Assembly (NCBI RefSeq): GCF_002105155.1
Contig: NW_019029037.1
Location: 124,001-188,000, forward strand
DNA length: 64,000 nt
Reading direction: 5' to 3'
Origin: Lobosporangium transversale
Taxonomy: Eukaryota > Mortierellomycota > Mortierellomycetes > Mortierellales > Mortierellaceae
Positions 1 to 12,668 of this stretch are shown piece after piece; position 1 is the stretch's first letter, and every line of letters starts with the position of its first letter. The position numbers and the translations under genes were made by a program. Below the pieces are notes generated by a model, which worked only from the letters and a program-made list of their open reading frames with translations, searched no databases and was not told the origin of the DNA.

Positions 1-1055
1 GCGCACTTCCTCACTACCCGGGTCTTCCAAGAACATGGGAGTCATCTTCTCTTCCAACACCTTCTCAACCTTGAAACCGAATCCACCAAGATCTTTTTCA
101 TCATCTGAAGACTCTGCTCCTTCTTTGGGGTCAATCACTGGTGCAGCTGCGATCTCAAAGAACTTGTTGTCTGCATGTGCAAGCCAAGGGCGATGATGCG
201 TGAAGAACACAAAGACGCGTCCCGTGACTGGTTTGAGAGTTTCTTTACAGGTCTTGAGCATAGAGCGATGTTGTGAGTGGTTGAAGAGAAGATCGGACAA
301 AATGATTGTGTCAAAGAGTTCTTTGGGTTCAGCTAATGGTGCCACTGGTGTTGATGATGATGTTGCTGGTTCTGTGGTCGCTGATGTAGAAGTAGAAGAC
401 GAGGACGGGTTAAGATGGGCGAGCAAGGGGCGAGTATTGGATCCCCATAGGTATCCTTGAACAATCACTTTGCCTTCCTGAATTTGCTTTGGTACATTTT
501 GTTCAGCATTGTATTGGATGTTGGAAATGAGGTCGCTATCTGGATAGTCCGTAATGACCACCTAAAATAAAAAATCACATTTAATTATGAAACCTCGATT
601 AAAAATGTATTGTGGATTTTGTTCGTTTTGATAATGATCGATACGCAATTTTTCTTTACAGGATAAAAGTGTAAAATAAAATAAAATAAAATAAAATAAA
701 ATAAAATAAAAAAAAAAAAGCCATCTTCTTCCTTTTGATATACCTTGGAAGCGCCATTGACAGCTGCGACAAAGCTTGGTAAGGCAGCTCCGGCACCCAA
801 TTCGAGCACATTCTTGCCAAGGCAGTGTTCTGGACGGTTATCTAACCAATTTGCAAACATTTTTGCAGCGTTCCACAGATGATGTCCCCAAAGTGGGTGA
901 GAGCCAACTAGACGAAGTTTGATCGCTTGTGGTTCTTTATCATTGCAAGCACGGGTAAAGGTTTCAAAGGAGGGCTCTGGAGGAGGTGGACTGTAGTCTT
1001 TAGGCAAGTCAAACATTCCACCCATCTCTCCTTCTGATGAATCTGAATCAGACAT
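1..1055 (-). CDS. EFM7: EFM7-like eEF1A N-terminal/lysine methyltransferase (3' end outside window)
   Basis: Seven-beta-strand SAM-dependent methyltransferase of the EFM7/NNT1 type. In yeast this family methylates the N-terminal glycine and neighbouring lysine of translation elongation factor eEF1A in the cytosol. Exon 1 is 1055-744 and exon 2 is 561-1, separated by a GT-AG intron (743-562) whose sense strand is T-rich. What is seen: an acidic start, a proline-rich stretch (about residues 20-28), the family motif LWGHHLWNAAKMFANWL near 55-71, the SAM-binding motif NVLELGAGAALPSF near 81-94, and after the splice VVITDYPDSDLISNIQYN, the acidic motif-II region. A later ILSDLLFNHSQHRSM matches the post-motif region. 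A short S/T-rich insert lies between motifs. The visible 291 residues already exceed the yeast protein's usual length (about 260), so little is missing. It is divergent to the ORT1-like gene. Family is fairly certain; the exact substrate is inferred. Confidence 0.85.
672..719. repeat. (AAAAT)n microsatellite in the EFM7 intron
   Basis: Tandem AAAAT units run into an A-tract, inside the intron at 562-743. On the sense strand this is a T-rich stretch. Confidence 0.9.
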
Positions 1056-2018
1056 GTTTAGAAAATGAGATCTTAGAAAAGGGTTGTGTTTATTGTTTGT
1101 GTTGTTTGTGTTGTTGTGTATATAAATTGTCGGGCCAGTCTGTGCAAAAAGGTCCAGAGTCAGAAAAAAAACTGCATCGACGCTCGGTCCACTTGTTCAT
1201 GCATTGATCCAAAAAACAAAAAAAAAAAAAACATGATGAGTGACTGGCAAAAGTAATCAAATCTTTTGGTGCCATTTGAGCCTTTAACATGTGGGGACAA
1301 AAAAAAAGTATGCTTAATGGCTATGGGCACAATTGATGCGATGCACCCGTTGGAGCAGTGATGATCAAGAATACTATGAAATGCAATTGATCAAGAGACA
1401 AAGACTCCTACTGATAGCCTATATCGACAACGACCAAGTATCTTATAGTCGTAGTGATCAAAAGAGATGCCCCTTGGTTATTGATCTTTCTTTTGAGGAC
1501 CATGTCTGAAATTGGAACTCATCTTTTTTGGGCATTATCATCCATTCCGCACAATGCTGTTGGGTGTAAATTAGTGGGATGGTCCCGAGCTGATCTCATT
1601 CGCACCTGCAAAAAAAAAAAAAAAAAAGATTATCCAAAAAATGTCTGCATGCCACAAAAAAGAGTTTAGACAATATTTTTTTAAATGAACCTCAATCATT
1701 CTCATTCACCTTCTCCTTCACCTTCTTCATTCACCCTTTTCCCCTTACTCGGCCTACCATGTGGTCAGAAAGTTGACAGTCCTTCCCCCCTTTTCTCGTT
1801 CTATCGTTTCTCAACCTCTGCGTCTTTTTTTTTTTTTTTTTTTTTTTTTATTTTTTTTTTTAAATTGCCTCACTGTGGCGTACTCTGTTGAAAACATATT
1901 TTTTTTATCAAAATAAAATTATTCTTGCCGTTTATCTTTGAAAGCTCTTTCTACCACCACTCCCCACTCTCCATTCCCCACTCTTCCCTTATTCCATACT
2001 TGTAAAACATATATCGTA
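1056..2018. promoter_or_regulatory. Divergent promoter region between EFM7 and the ORT1-like gene
   Basis: No convincing gene. The stretch is AT-rich, with A-tracts (about 1214-1230, 1612-1627) and long T-tracts (about 1827-1860). It must hold the start sites of both flanking divergent genes. A TATATAAATT stretch near 1118-1127 could serve the minus-strand gene, but this is a weak call. The pyrimidine-rich section at 1940-1995 sits directly before the carrier ATG. Confidence 0.5.
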
Positions 2019-3495
2019 ATGGCTCATTCTTACAGCCCTTTCTCAGAAGGAAAGCTTTCTGATCTGGCAGCAACCGCCCAAGAGACCAAAGTGGTTATCT
2101 CGGAGAAGAACGAACAATCCCTTAAAGACCTTGCCTTTGGCTCTGTAGGTGTCTTGTCCCTTTCACCTTTCTTACTTGACTCACCCTGTTTTCTTCAACA
2201 TTGGAGGTTCCTCTTTGGACTATGTTGTATATTCACTACCAGCTCACACGTTCCTTTTTTTTTATTTTTATTTTTTTCCCTATTTAAGCTTGCTGGAGTA
2301 GCAGGCAAGTTTGTGGAATTTCCCTTTGACACTGTCAAGGTTCGCCTACAAACTCAGCCCTTAGATCATCCAATTTTCAAGGGTCCATTCGATTGCTTCA
2401 GGCAAACAGTCAGGAACGAAGGTTTCCTCGGTCTTTATAATGTAAGTAAAGCAACCTATGGCGTGCACTTACCCTCCATTCAGTCCCTTCTTTACCAAAC
2501 AAAAAATTTTGATTTGTTTATACATCATGAGTCGATGTGAATGGTCGGAAATTAATTCTCTCGATCATTCCCAAATTTGTAATAGGGCCTTTCGTCTCCA
2601 CTCGTTGGTGCCATGCTTGAGAACGCTGTACTCTTTGTTGGTTACAGGCGTGCACAGGACATGCTGCGAGATTTGGTCGCTGTTCCTGATACTCATGGCT
2701 CTACCCCAGCTCCCCTCAGTATCCCAATGCTGTGTCTCTCAGGAGGTATCTCTGGTGTGTTTGCCTCGATGGTGTTAACTCCCGTCGAGCTTGTCAAGTG
2801 TAAATTGCAGGTGCAACAGATTGGTCACCTCTACACTAAGGACTCCAAGACTGGTCCCGTCCCCAAAGCCCTTCACAGTGGACCTCTCAGTGTCATCAAA
2901 CAAATCTATACCCAGCACGGCCTTCGTGGATTTTATTTGGGCCATTTCCCAACATTTTTGCGTGAGACGGGTGGTGGTGCCGCTTGGTTCGGATCATATG
3001 AAGCAGTCTGTCGCTTCCTTATCACGCGTGAACAATTGGCTGCACCCGAGGGCAAGATCATAACCCAGGCAGATCTGCAGGCGCCCCATTTGATGTTCGC
3101 TGGCGCGCTAGCAGGCATGGCATACAACTTTATTCTATTCCCAGCAGACTGTATCAAGAGTCATATGCAGACCCAGGATGTTCTTCGGAGTCATCAACGA
3201 TCCGGTTCGGGAGTTGGTGGTAGTGGCGGTAGTACAGCAGCTAATAAGGGTTTCATCGCCACTGGCAAAGAGATTTTCCGCTCAGAAGGAATTCGGGGGT
3301 TGTACCGTGGCTGCGGTATCACTGTGGCTCGATCGGCGCCTTCTAGTGCCATCATTTTCATGACCTATGTAAGCTTTTTAATGGCAGTTATCTTTTTATG
3401 TTCAATCGGAGGTTGTCATGCTATTCTGGATCCTAACAACCGATTTATTTTATTTTTTATTTTCATAGGAACTGCTTTCACGTCGTTTTGCATAA
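2019..3495 (+). CDS. ORT1: Mitochondrial carrier, probable ornithine transporter (SLC25 family)
   Basis: Inner-mitochondrial-membrane carrier of 362 residues. Exons are 2019-2144, 2289-2441, 2586-3368 and 3469-3495; the last codes for only eight residues and the stop. All three SLC25 signature motifs P-x-[DE]-x-x-[KR] are present: PFDTVK, PVELVK and PADCIK, one per repeat, each followed by the usual glycine/aromatic stretch such as [20 protein letters not shown]. The order of motifs and the second-repeat sequence resemble the fungal ornithine carriers (Ort1/ARG-13), which exchange ornithine for protons or arginine and link mitochondrial ornithine synthesis with cytosolic arginine synthesis. 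A carnitine or basic amino acid carrier of the same subfamily is the main alternative. The ATG at 2019 was chosen over an in-frame one at 1938 because the upstream 27 codons are low-complexity and pyrimidine-rich. A glycine/serine-rich loop (about residues 308-325) lies in the third repeat. Confidence 0.8.
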
Positions 3496-3569
3496 GATCA
3501 TCATATAGATTTCATATCCAGCATTTTTTCAACATGTAATATAAAATTCAAACTTTCATTGCCGTGGAG

Positions 3570-3598
3570 GCAAAAAAAAAAAAAAAAAAAAAAAAAAA
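3570..3598. repeat. Poly-A tract in the 190-bp gap between two tandem genes
   Basis: An A homopolymer of about 28 nt lies between the ORT1 stop (3495) and the TRAPPC12 start (3686). The gap must carry both the terminator of the first gene and the promoter of the second. Confidence 0.8.
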
Positions 3599-3685
3599 CG
3601 TGACGGATAGCACGTCCTTAAAGCGCGCTTTGCCGAAAAAAAAGTGATGTTAATTGTAAACTCATTTCCTTAAATTGATCCAATC

Positions 3686-5085
3686 ATGTCTCGAAGTGTG
3701 CCTATTGAAGATCCATTACTACATCCACCAACACCGCCCATCCAAGCGGAACAGACAGAACAAAAACAGGATAGGACTGAACAACCAAGGTCATCGCTTC
3801 AATTTGATGATGGCCCCATCCCTTTTCAAACCACTTCTTCAACAGAGGCGACCGCAAAGAACACATCCATCTTTGCGCCTATACAAGCACAACCATTAAG
3901 CAAGCCCAATACTGTTCCTGTAAAGGCAAGCGCTGTTGGCAACGCATCCGAAACCGAAGCTGCCTCGCTACCTAAATTTGTTGATCCTTTAACAGCAGCA
4001 GCTCTTGAACAGAACATTGAAGGTACTGGCAGCATTGAGAGTACTGTGAATAAGGCCGCTACGACCGAGACTACGACTATGAACACGAGCATAGCTTCAG
4101 TTCCCTCATCTCCATCTACACAGGGATCAGCACCGCTGCCCAATATCAGTATCCCGACTGGTCATAACAACATCCCAACAGAATATCCTACACATTTAGC
4201 ATCTCCGCCATTACCTCAACGACCATCTTCGAGAGGAGGAACACCATTTGCAGCCTTCCAGAGTTTTTCATCAGCTCTACAGCCTCCTTCAGCGTCAGAG
4301 GCTCCAGTTTCAACTGATCTGAGTTCAGGATTAGGCTCAATAGTTGGCGGAAGTATTGGACTCAGTTTTAAGGAAAGTCAACAAGGAGATGAAGCAAAGG
4401 ACAAGGCCAGGAATGATACTTCTACAACTACTGCAGCACAGCAGCAGCAACGGGCGAAGCAGAACCCCATCGGGATATCCACCGCCAACATTGCAGGGAC
4501 TGGAATAGGTAGTATTCAGGATCAGTCGGATATGGTGCACCAAGAATTAAGGAGTCCTGAACAGCAGCATCATGCATTAGAGCAGCAGCAGGAACAACAG
4601 CAGCAACAGCACCAACAACAACAACCACAGCATCGCACTGAACGTAACAGCCAAATGACTATTAAGTTGGTTGAGCAAGGCCGGGAGCAATATGTTGGGT
4701 AAGGAAAAGATAGGAAGGCAGAGAAACAGGAAGACAGGGAGATAGAGTGGCAGAAGGACAGCAAAAAAAGGAAAACAAGGGAAAGAGGCAGAGACAGAGG
4801 ATAAGTCATGGAAGGATCTGGAGACTGACATAATCATATTATTATTATTGTTATTTTAACTACTAAACTTATCTAATAGCATCCGATCTCCAGTTTTTGC
4901 AGTACCTCAGAGACCTATGCGACAGGAAGGGTTCCCCGTATTGAATACCCCAAGCATGTTTCATGAGATTACGATGGTATGCTCACGCCTGTTATGGCCC
5001 AGAGTCATTTCGCTTCAAGTTTGTATTTAACCTTTTATTTCTCTTTTTCTTTTTTTTCTTTTCATTCCAAAAGTAACCAATTGAC

Positions 5086-5128
<43 letters not shown>

Positions 5129-5475
5129 GTTATTATTGTTATTATTTTTACAATATTGGATCATGATAAGAAAAGTCGGATGCGTTGAATGACTTGATGA
5201 TCAGACATATTCCTGCGGAACAGCGTGTGCTGAGAGATTGGAATGCATTGACCAAGGCGGAACAACAACAGGCGTCGAGGCCAGAAATTTTGCATGAGCT
5301 TACCGTCAATAATTCTTGGAGGGCAATGGCGAGATATACCCGATCACAGATCCTCAATAGCCCACCGGAACGTATCCCAGAGTTGATCAATGTAACCATT
5401 AGAGACTGCGAAATTAAAAAAAAAAAAAAAAAAAAAAAAGTTGAAAAGCTGTGAGAATGAAGATGGTACTAAATC

Positions 5476-5509
<34 letters not shown>

Positions 5510-6704
5510 CTAGTTGTGGTATGCACGATTGCTAGCATTGACCAAGTTGGGACAATATGAAATGGCACAGGCAGAACTAGATCAATTGGGTGATTTGCGA
5601 GGAGCACAGTATCGTTATGAAAGTTATCCTGCAGATATGTTCGTGGATAATGAGTTTCAAACGCAAGAGCAGCTACGGAATGGCGCATCCAGGACAGGTA
5701 GCATGGTACCATTTGAATTGTTTGTCCTAAAGGCGCGATTGCAGGGATATCTTGGAGATGTGTATGAGGCAATCGATCAGCTCTATGATCTGATCATGAA
5801 CTGTAAAAAGGTAAAAACGAACAAAAAGATACATTTGTCATTTCTGAGAGATGAAAATGGCAAAATAGGATGGCCTGATGTCTAAATGGTTTTTATTGGT
5901 TTCATAGTTCGAGGCAATCTGCCATGTGGGGAAAGATACTGTTGGCGCAAGGCAATGGCATAGTTTGACAGGCCAGTTACATCTTATTGTGTTAAATTAC
6001 TTGATTGAGCTCAAGGATTATTCCGCAGCAACACGGTATGGGCGTGACTTGGCCAGGGCGTATCCGCAAGACATTAATTTCCACTCTGGGTTGGGCCGAC
6101 TGTACTTGCAACTCGGGGATCTCGAGAGAGCAGAGAAAGTGTTTAAGGAAGTAGAGGAAATGGTTGCAAAGAAGACGAATTGCCATTCGAGTCAATCATC
6201 AGAAGAAACAGAGACGCCAAAGGAGCAGATCCCAGCATTGACCCACTTGAAACTTCAAGTGACGACAAATAGAGCGTTGCTTGCTGTAGCTCAAGGACAA
6301 TGGGCTGTAGCAAAGGCTGCTTTCGAAGAAGTACTTACTCAAGAGCCTGAAAATCTTGTGGTTAGTTGTTTTTTTTTTTTTTTTTTTTTTTTTTTTCTTT
6401 TTTTCTCGTCTTTATTATTGTCGTTAATTTCCTAATTTCCTTCTCTTTCTTTTCGTTTTAGGCTGCCAACAACTTGGCTGTCTGTGAGTTGTATGCTGGC
6501 CAACTAAATGAGGCTATTCCAAGGCTTGAGAGACTCATGTTTGCATACCCCACATCTGCAGGCACAAGTGAGCCATTGGTGTTTAATATGGCTACACTTT
6601 ATGAACTCCGGACAGAGGGTTCACTCCGGAGGAAACAGCAGATGATGATAGAGGTTTCCAAGTGGGCCGGCGACCAATTTAACGTGAGCATGTTCAAGAT
6701 CTAG
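3686..6704 (+). CDS. TRAPPC12: TRAPP complex subunit 12 (TPR-repeat protein)
   Basis: Subunit of the TRAPPIII vesicle-tethering complex acting at ER-Golgi membranes; 772 residues. Exons are 3686-4698, 4880-4976, 5176-5391, 5514-5810, 5908-6360 and 6462-6704; every junction keeps phase. Residues 1-330 are low-complexity, rich in Q, S, T and P, with polyQ near residues 290-315. From about 400 the protein is helical TPR-like: a conserved LWYARLLALTKLGQYEMA segment, a QLHLIVLNYLIELKDYSAA repeat, and a C-terminal AANNLAVCELYAGQLNEAI followed by LVFNMATLYELRTE. The end (FNMATLYEL, then KKQ-like and GDQFNVSMFKI) matches the C terminus of animal TRAPPC12 (TTC15). Intron 2 holds a (TTA)n microsatellite and ends in AAG rather than YAG; intron 3 has facing A- and T-tracts. 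The long disordered N terminus is lineage-specific. Confidence 0.85.
5088..5146. repeat. (TTA)n microsatellite in TRAPPC12 intron 2
   Basis: About 19 TTA units with two TTG interruptions, inside the intron at 4977-5175. Confidence 0.9.
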
Positions 6705-6875
6705 AGCCCTTTTTTTCCTTCTTATATAGCTATTTCTAGGTCTCAGATAGAATTAGTTATAGGAAATGCCTTCTTTGATAACTGTAATGTTTAGTATTAA
6801 AGAGATTTATCAGCATTGTTTTTTATGCTTCGTTTGGTTTTAGCGTGTGAAGATCGACAGTACGATTAAAATATG

Positions 6876-6907
<32 letters not shown>

Positions 6908-7913
6908 AGGAGATTTCGGAAAATAAGGAAGGTATGAGCGTGGAAATATAAAAAGCTGACTGATTGGAGTACAAGAAAATAGGAGGATGGAGAGCTCCGA
7001 GAGAAAAAGCCGGAAAAGACGCAGGCAGACTGGACTGCAGATCGGATGGCGCGATCTGACGATGGTTGACGGGTGAGGATCTTTTTTCCTCTCAAACTCT
7101 CTTAAGCGGCAAACTGACTGAAAAAAACATTCCAAGATCACTATCATCTTTGTAACTCTACAGTTATCTCTAAAGGATGGTGAAGCCAGAATTAGCAAGG
7201 GAAGGATGATATTCTTCATCATCCAAGACCCTTACTTTCATTCAACTGTTGTCATTAACAACAACATTTGAGTATCTATGAGATTAAGAACATTGATTTT
7301 TTTTTTTTTTTTTTTTTTTATTGATGGATATTGAGATAACATGTCCAATCAAGGCGCGTGGATCGGTGCTGATGCGATCGATGGTGCAATTTGTGTGCTT
7401 TTGTGTGACTGTTTCAGTGTTAAATGCATGGAAACATATTTTTGAGACTCTATCTATCCTACACAAATCGAATGCATTTCGCCATTGCGGAGCACACTGG
7501 GTGGAGCAGACGCGCACTGGGTGAATTGGGCAGATAGTGCATGCAATTAAAAAATAAAGAGTGTGCACTGTGCCTGGTTGACTCTTTTTGATCTCGGAGA
7601 AACAACATTTAAACGCGGACCCTTCATCCATTTTTTTTTTTTCTCTTTCTATCTTTTCTCCCTTTCTTTTCTCTTTCTCTTTTCAGTAGACATTGGTTCT
7701 TTACTTCCTCTCTTCCTCTTCCTTTTACCCGCAATCCTTTTTCTTTCTTTCTTTTTCTCCCCTTTCGTCTACTCTCTTTTTAATATATATCCTGTATCAT
7801 AATTTTATTGTTCATTCTCATTTTCATTTCTTTGCTGTTTTTTGTTGCCTTTGTAATCTTTGTCATTCCATTTTGTTGTATATCAAAGAAAGAGAAAGAA
7901 AGAAAGTAGAAAA
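6705..7913. other. Intergenic region upstream of MET5
   Basis: No supported gene. It holds the TRAPPC12 3' region (an AT-rich stretch near 6770-6810), an A-tract at about 6876-6905 and a T-tract at about 7298-7319. A strongly pyrimidine-rich section at 7630-7780 probably forms the MET5 core promoter and 5' leader; fungal genes often start transcription in such CT blocks. A purine run (GAAAGAGAAAGAAAGAAAG) sits just before the MET5 ATG. Confidence 0.6.
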
Positions 7914-8857
7914 ATGGTTTCGTCTACCTTTGATTTCTTAGCACAGGCTGCCTTTGCTTCCGCAGAGTCCATCTTTGCTGTCAACTCACCTTCGTCACAG
8001 CCCGCTCACGCCTTGGATCGCCTCTCGGACAGGTACAACATTAACAACACATCGCCTGAAATCACAACTCTCCAGGCCAATGCTGATCCATTTCAAAAGG
8101 TCCAAGAGTCGGCTGCTGCCAACAAGGACCTGACATCGGTCCTCACTACCTCGGACGCACTCTTGCCTGCAATTCCTCATCTCTTCAAGGTGGCTGCTCA
8201 GCGATCCGCAGTTGTTGTTCATGTGGAGACTAAGGAACGGGATTCCAACAATCATAACCATGCTAATGGTCATGCCAATGGCAAAGAGCATAAGGGAAGC
8301 AATGGTGGCGTTGTCCCCTCATATTCTGATTTGATGGCTGTCCGTCAAACAGGATTCGCAGTCTTGACCTCGGACAATGCTCAAACGGCCTTTGATCTGG
8401 CTTTGGTGGCACAGGCAGCTGCAGTCCAGACAAGCACCCCCTTCTTGAATGCCGTGAACAATGCTAATATTTCAGAGCAGCAGAAGCAACAGATTGTATT
8501 GGATCATCAGAAGGTTGCCCCTACATTGTTGTCTGAGAAAGATCTGACAGCACACAAGGAGCGTCAGCAGGCCGTAAGCGAGATCTCGCTCTCCTCGCTC
8601 TACTTGAATCCTAAAGACTCTGCCAACAGTAATGTACAGACTTCGGCATCACCTGAGGAAGTCTACACCAAGGTCGAGGAGCTCTTGTCTGTGTTCCAGA
8701 AGCAAACTGGCCGCTCGTATCGCCCTATTGAGTATCATGGTAAGTAAATTCGAGAGGGGAACTTTAACAGATTTCAAAATAAGATTTTGATGGCGAGCGA
8801 TTCGTCATTTGCACTGAGGATTTCGCTTTTTCTTTTTCCTCTCGGTCCGCTGTTTCC

Positions 8858-8889
<32 letters not shown>

Positions 8890-11800
8890 ACCTTTAAATT
8901 GCTTACTAACGTTGTGCAAAAATTGTGTGATCTGATCTTGATAGGCTCTGCCAATCCAAAGACTGTCTTTGTCACCCTAGCTATTGGTGCTTCAACTCTT
9001 GAGCAAATTCTCGAGAAGCATCACAGCAAGGATGTCGGCATCATCAAGGTCTATCTTTACCGCCCCTGGTCTGAACGTCACTTCATTCAGGCTTTGCCAA
9101 AGTCTGTCGAGCGTGTCATTGTCTTTGAGCAGGCCCCTGCTGCCCACACTGCCTGGACTCCTCTCTTCCTCGATGTTTCTGCTTCCTTCCACAGCACTGA
9201 GGCTGCTTGGGAAGGTCAGGTCCCCAAGATTATCAGCGCCCGTTACCGTGGATCTGGAGCTGACCTCTCAGAGGGCGATATCAAGGGTGCCCTGGCCTCC
9301 GAGCAACCTTCGTTTGTCATCAACCCCAATTATGTCGCTCATGCTACCTCTCATGCTACTCCTCTTCAAGACTCGGACATTGATACGCCCTACATTCAGA
9401 TGTTGAACCAAGTCTTCCAGGATCGATTGAATATTGAGAACGGCGTCAAGTCGAACTCTGTCTGGGGATCTTCGCAACAATTGCCCGAGTTTGGTTACGG
9501 TTCATTGATCACCAAGGTAAATGCTCGTGCTCGTTTTGCTGAGCTTGTCTCCAAGACTGTTCAGGACTCTTCCCTCAAGATCTCTGAGCCTCTCCGCAAG
9601 GCTCTGACTCAGTGGCATTTGAACCGTGCAGATAGCAAATCAGCCAAGCGATATGGTGATGAGGCCATTGCATTGCTCCAAGAGGTCAAAGATGGTCTTG
9701 TCGGATCCCTTGCTGAGATTGCGTCTCAATCTGCTCACTTTGCCAAGCCTTCGCACTGGTTAGTGGGTGCTGATTCTTGGGCCTTTGATATTGCCGACTC
9801 TGGTGTCCATCATGTCATCTCTTCTGATGCTGACATCAACCTCTTGATCCTTGATACTGAGCCCTACACTGCCCGTACTAAGAACCCTGAGAACCGCAAG
9901 AAGGACATTGGTCTCTATGCCATGAATTACGGCTCTGTTTTCGTTGCCTCAGTCGCTGTCTACTCTAGCTATTCTCATGTCCTCCACGCTTTGATTGAGG
10001 CTGACCAGTTCCAGGGGCCTTCGATCGTTCTTGCATACTTGCCTCATCCTGACGAGGAGAAGGTTTCACCCATTACAGTTTTAAAAGAAACCAAGCTTGC
10101 AGTCGACTCTGGTTACTGGCCCTTGTACCGCTGGAACCCTTCGCTCGAAGAGAAGGGCGAGGAGCCTTTCCGCCTGGATTCCGAGCGCATCAAGTTGGAT
10201 CTTCAGCAGTTCCTCGAGCGTGAGAATCACTTGTCCTTGATCATCAAGCAGAACCCTGACATTGCTCGTACCTTGACTCACTCCGTCGAATCTGAGGCCA
10301 AAGCCCGTGATTCCGCTCTCAAGAGAAAGGCCAAGGATGACTTTGCAAAGCTGATGGGTGGCCTTGGAGGCCCACCACTGTTGATCCTCTTTGGTTCCGA
10401 TGGAAGCAATGCCGAAGGTCTCTGCAAGCGCTTAATCAAGGGCGCAAAGCTGCGCAATCTCTCTGCCCGTTACTGCGCCATGGATGATGTTTCGATCGAG
10501 GATTTGACACTGGAGAAGCATGTCATCTTTATTGTCAGTACTGCCGGTCAAGGAGAATTCCCTGTCAATGCTCGTGAGTTCTGGAAATCTTTGGATGCAG
10601 CTACAGAGCTGGCTGTGTCGGAGACCAAGTTTGGTATCTTTGGTCTTGGTGATTCACACTACTGGCCGCGCGAGGAGGATGCTATCTTTTACAATCGTCC
10701 TTCGAGAGATCTTCATGCCAAGCTGGTCGATCTTGGTGCTCAACCCTTACTCGAACTCGGTCAAGGCAACGATCAAGATGCCGATTCGTTCGAGACCGCT
10801 TGGGCTGTGTGGGAGCCTCTTCTCTGGGAGTCTCTCGGATGCAAGCCTTTAGAGGGCGTTGTTGAGGAGCCTAAGCAATCTGCTGATGATGCTATGAAGA
10901 TTGCCTCCAACTACCTTCGTGGTACCATTGCCGAGGGTCTCTTGGACACCACCACTGGCCAACTTCGTGCGGAGGCTGACACAAAGTTGACAAAGTTCCA
11001 CGGTATCTACCAGCAAGACGATCGTGACCTCCGTGAAGAGCGCAAGGCACAGGGGTTGGAGAAGGCCTTCTCGTTCATGGTTCGTGTCCGTGTTCCAGGA
11101 GGTGTGGCCACACCTGCTCAATGGTTGGCAATGGACAGTATTTCGGATGTCACTGCCAACGGTACCTTGAAGTTGACTACCCGTCAGGCCTTCCAGTTCC
11201 ATGGAGTTTTGAAGCGCAACCTCAAGAAGAACATTCAACTTATTAACAAGTCACTCTTAGACACTATTGCAGCTTGCGGTGATGTCAACCGTAACATCAT
11301 GTGCAACCCCAATCCTCATCAGTCGGATCTTCATAAGCAGGTCAATGACTTTGCAACCAATCTTTCGGCTCATTTGCTGCCCAAGACCTCCGCTTATCGT
11401 GAGATTTGGCTTGATCAGAAGCTTGTCAAGGGAGAAGCTGTAGTTGATCACGAGCCCCTTTATGGACCTACTTACTTGCCACGCAAGTTCAAGATTGGTA
11501 TGTCTTTTCTTTTTCTTTCATTCTTTTTTTTTTTTTTTCTACTAGTCTTTTAACATCAACCAACCCTAACTTTTTTTTTTTCTCTTTATTCTCTTAAATA
11601 GTTGTTGCTGTTCCTCCTAACAACGATGTTGATGTATTTGCTCACGATCTCGGCTTCATTGCCATCACCAACAAGGATGGTTCCCTCGCTGGATTCAACG
11701 TCACTGTTGGGGGTGGTATGGGTATGACTCACGGTAACAAGAAGACCTATCCTCGTCTTGCAGATATCATTGGTTTCTGTACTCCCGAGCAGGCCATTGA

Positions 11801-12668
11801 GACTGGTGAGAAGGTCATGTTGGTGCAACGTGACTTTGGTGACCGTATGAACCGTAAGCACGCCCGTCTGAAGTACACCATCGATGACCGTGGTATTGAG
11901 TGGTTCAAGACTGAAGTTCAATCCCGCTTGCCCTTCCAGCTTCAAGAGCCCCGTCCCTTCAAGTTCCTGGATAATGCAGACCGTTATGGATGGACCCAGG
12001 GTCAGGACAAGTTGTGGCACTACTGCTGCTACATTGAGAACGGTCGTGTGAAGGACACTCCAGCTGAGCCTCACAAGACTGGACTGCGCGAGATTGCGAA
12101 GGTCCATAATGGAGAGTTCAGATTGACACCTAACCAGCATTTGATTATTGCTAACGTCAAGGAGTCTGAGAAGGCACGTATCCAGGAGTTGTTGGAGAAG
12201 TATAAGTTGGACAAGCTCAACTACACTGGTGCTATGCTCAATTCGATGGCCTGTGTAGCCTTCCCAACTTGCTCATTGGCTATGGCAGAGTCTGAGCGAT
12301 ACTTGCCTTCGTTGGTCGAGAAGTTTGAGTCAACGTTGGAGGAGGTCGGATTGAGGGATGATGCGGTGACGATTCGTATGACAGGATGTCCTAACGGATG
12401 TGCTCGTCCATATGTGGCTGAGATTGCATTTGTGGGTAAGGCCTATGGAGCTTACAATGTCTACCTGGGAGGAGGACATCACGGAGAGCGTTTGAACAAG
12501 TTGTACAAGGAGTCGTTGACAGAACCAGAAATTGTTGCAGAAATCACGCCAATGTTGCGTAGGTGGGCAGCAGAGCGTCTTGAGGGTGAACACTTTGGTG
12601 ACTTTGTGATTCGTGTTGGCATTATCAAAGCAACTTTGAGCGGCAAGACCTTCCACGATCTCTCATAA
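7914..12668 (+). CDS. MET5: Sulfite reductase [NADPH] hemoprotein beta-component
   Basis: Catalytic subunit of assimilatory sulfite reductase, which reduces sulfite to sulfide with six electrons for cysteine and methionine synthesis; cytosolic. The 1,481-residue product comes from exons 7914-8739, 8945-11497 and 11602-12668. It is close to the yeast protein's usual length (about 1,440). Domain order: a pyruvate:ferredoxin-oxidoreductase-like N-terminal half, a flavodoxin-like domain near residues 754-910 ([24 protein letters not shown]), the ferredoxin-like sulfite/nitrite reductase half-domain near 980-1040 ([14 protein letters not shown]), and the siroheme/4Fe-4S domain. The cluster ligands are visible as C-X5-C (CVAFPTC, about residue 1343) and C-X3-C (CPNGC, about 1388). 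The start ATG at 7914 begins [14 protein letters not shown]; an upstream in-frame ATG at 7860 lies in the purine-rich leader and was rejected. A short His/Asn-rich loop occurs near residues 104-122. It would work with a MET10 partner not in this window. Confidence 0.95.

Noticed and set aside
4428-4837. Antisense leucine/cysteine-rich frames over TRAPPC12
   Set aside because: Shadow of the CAG/CAA polyQ repeat.
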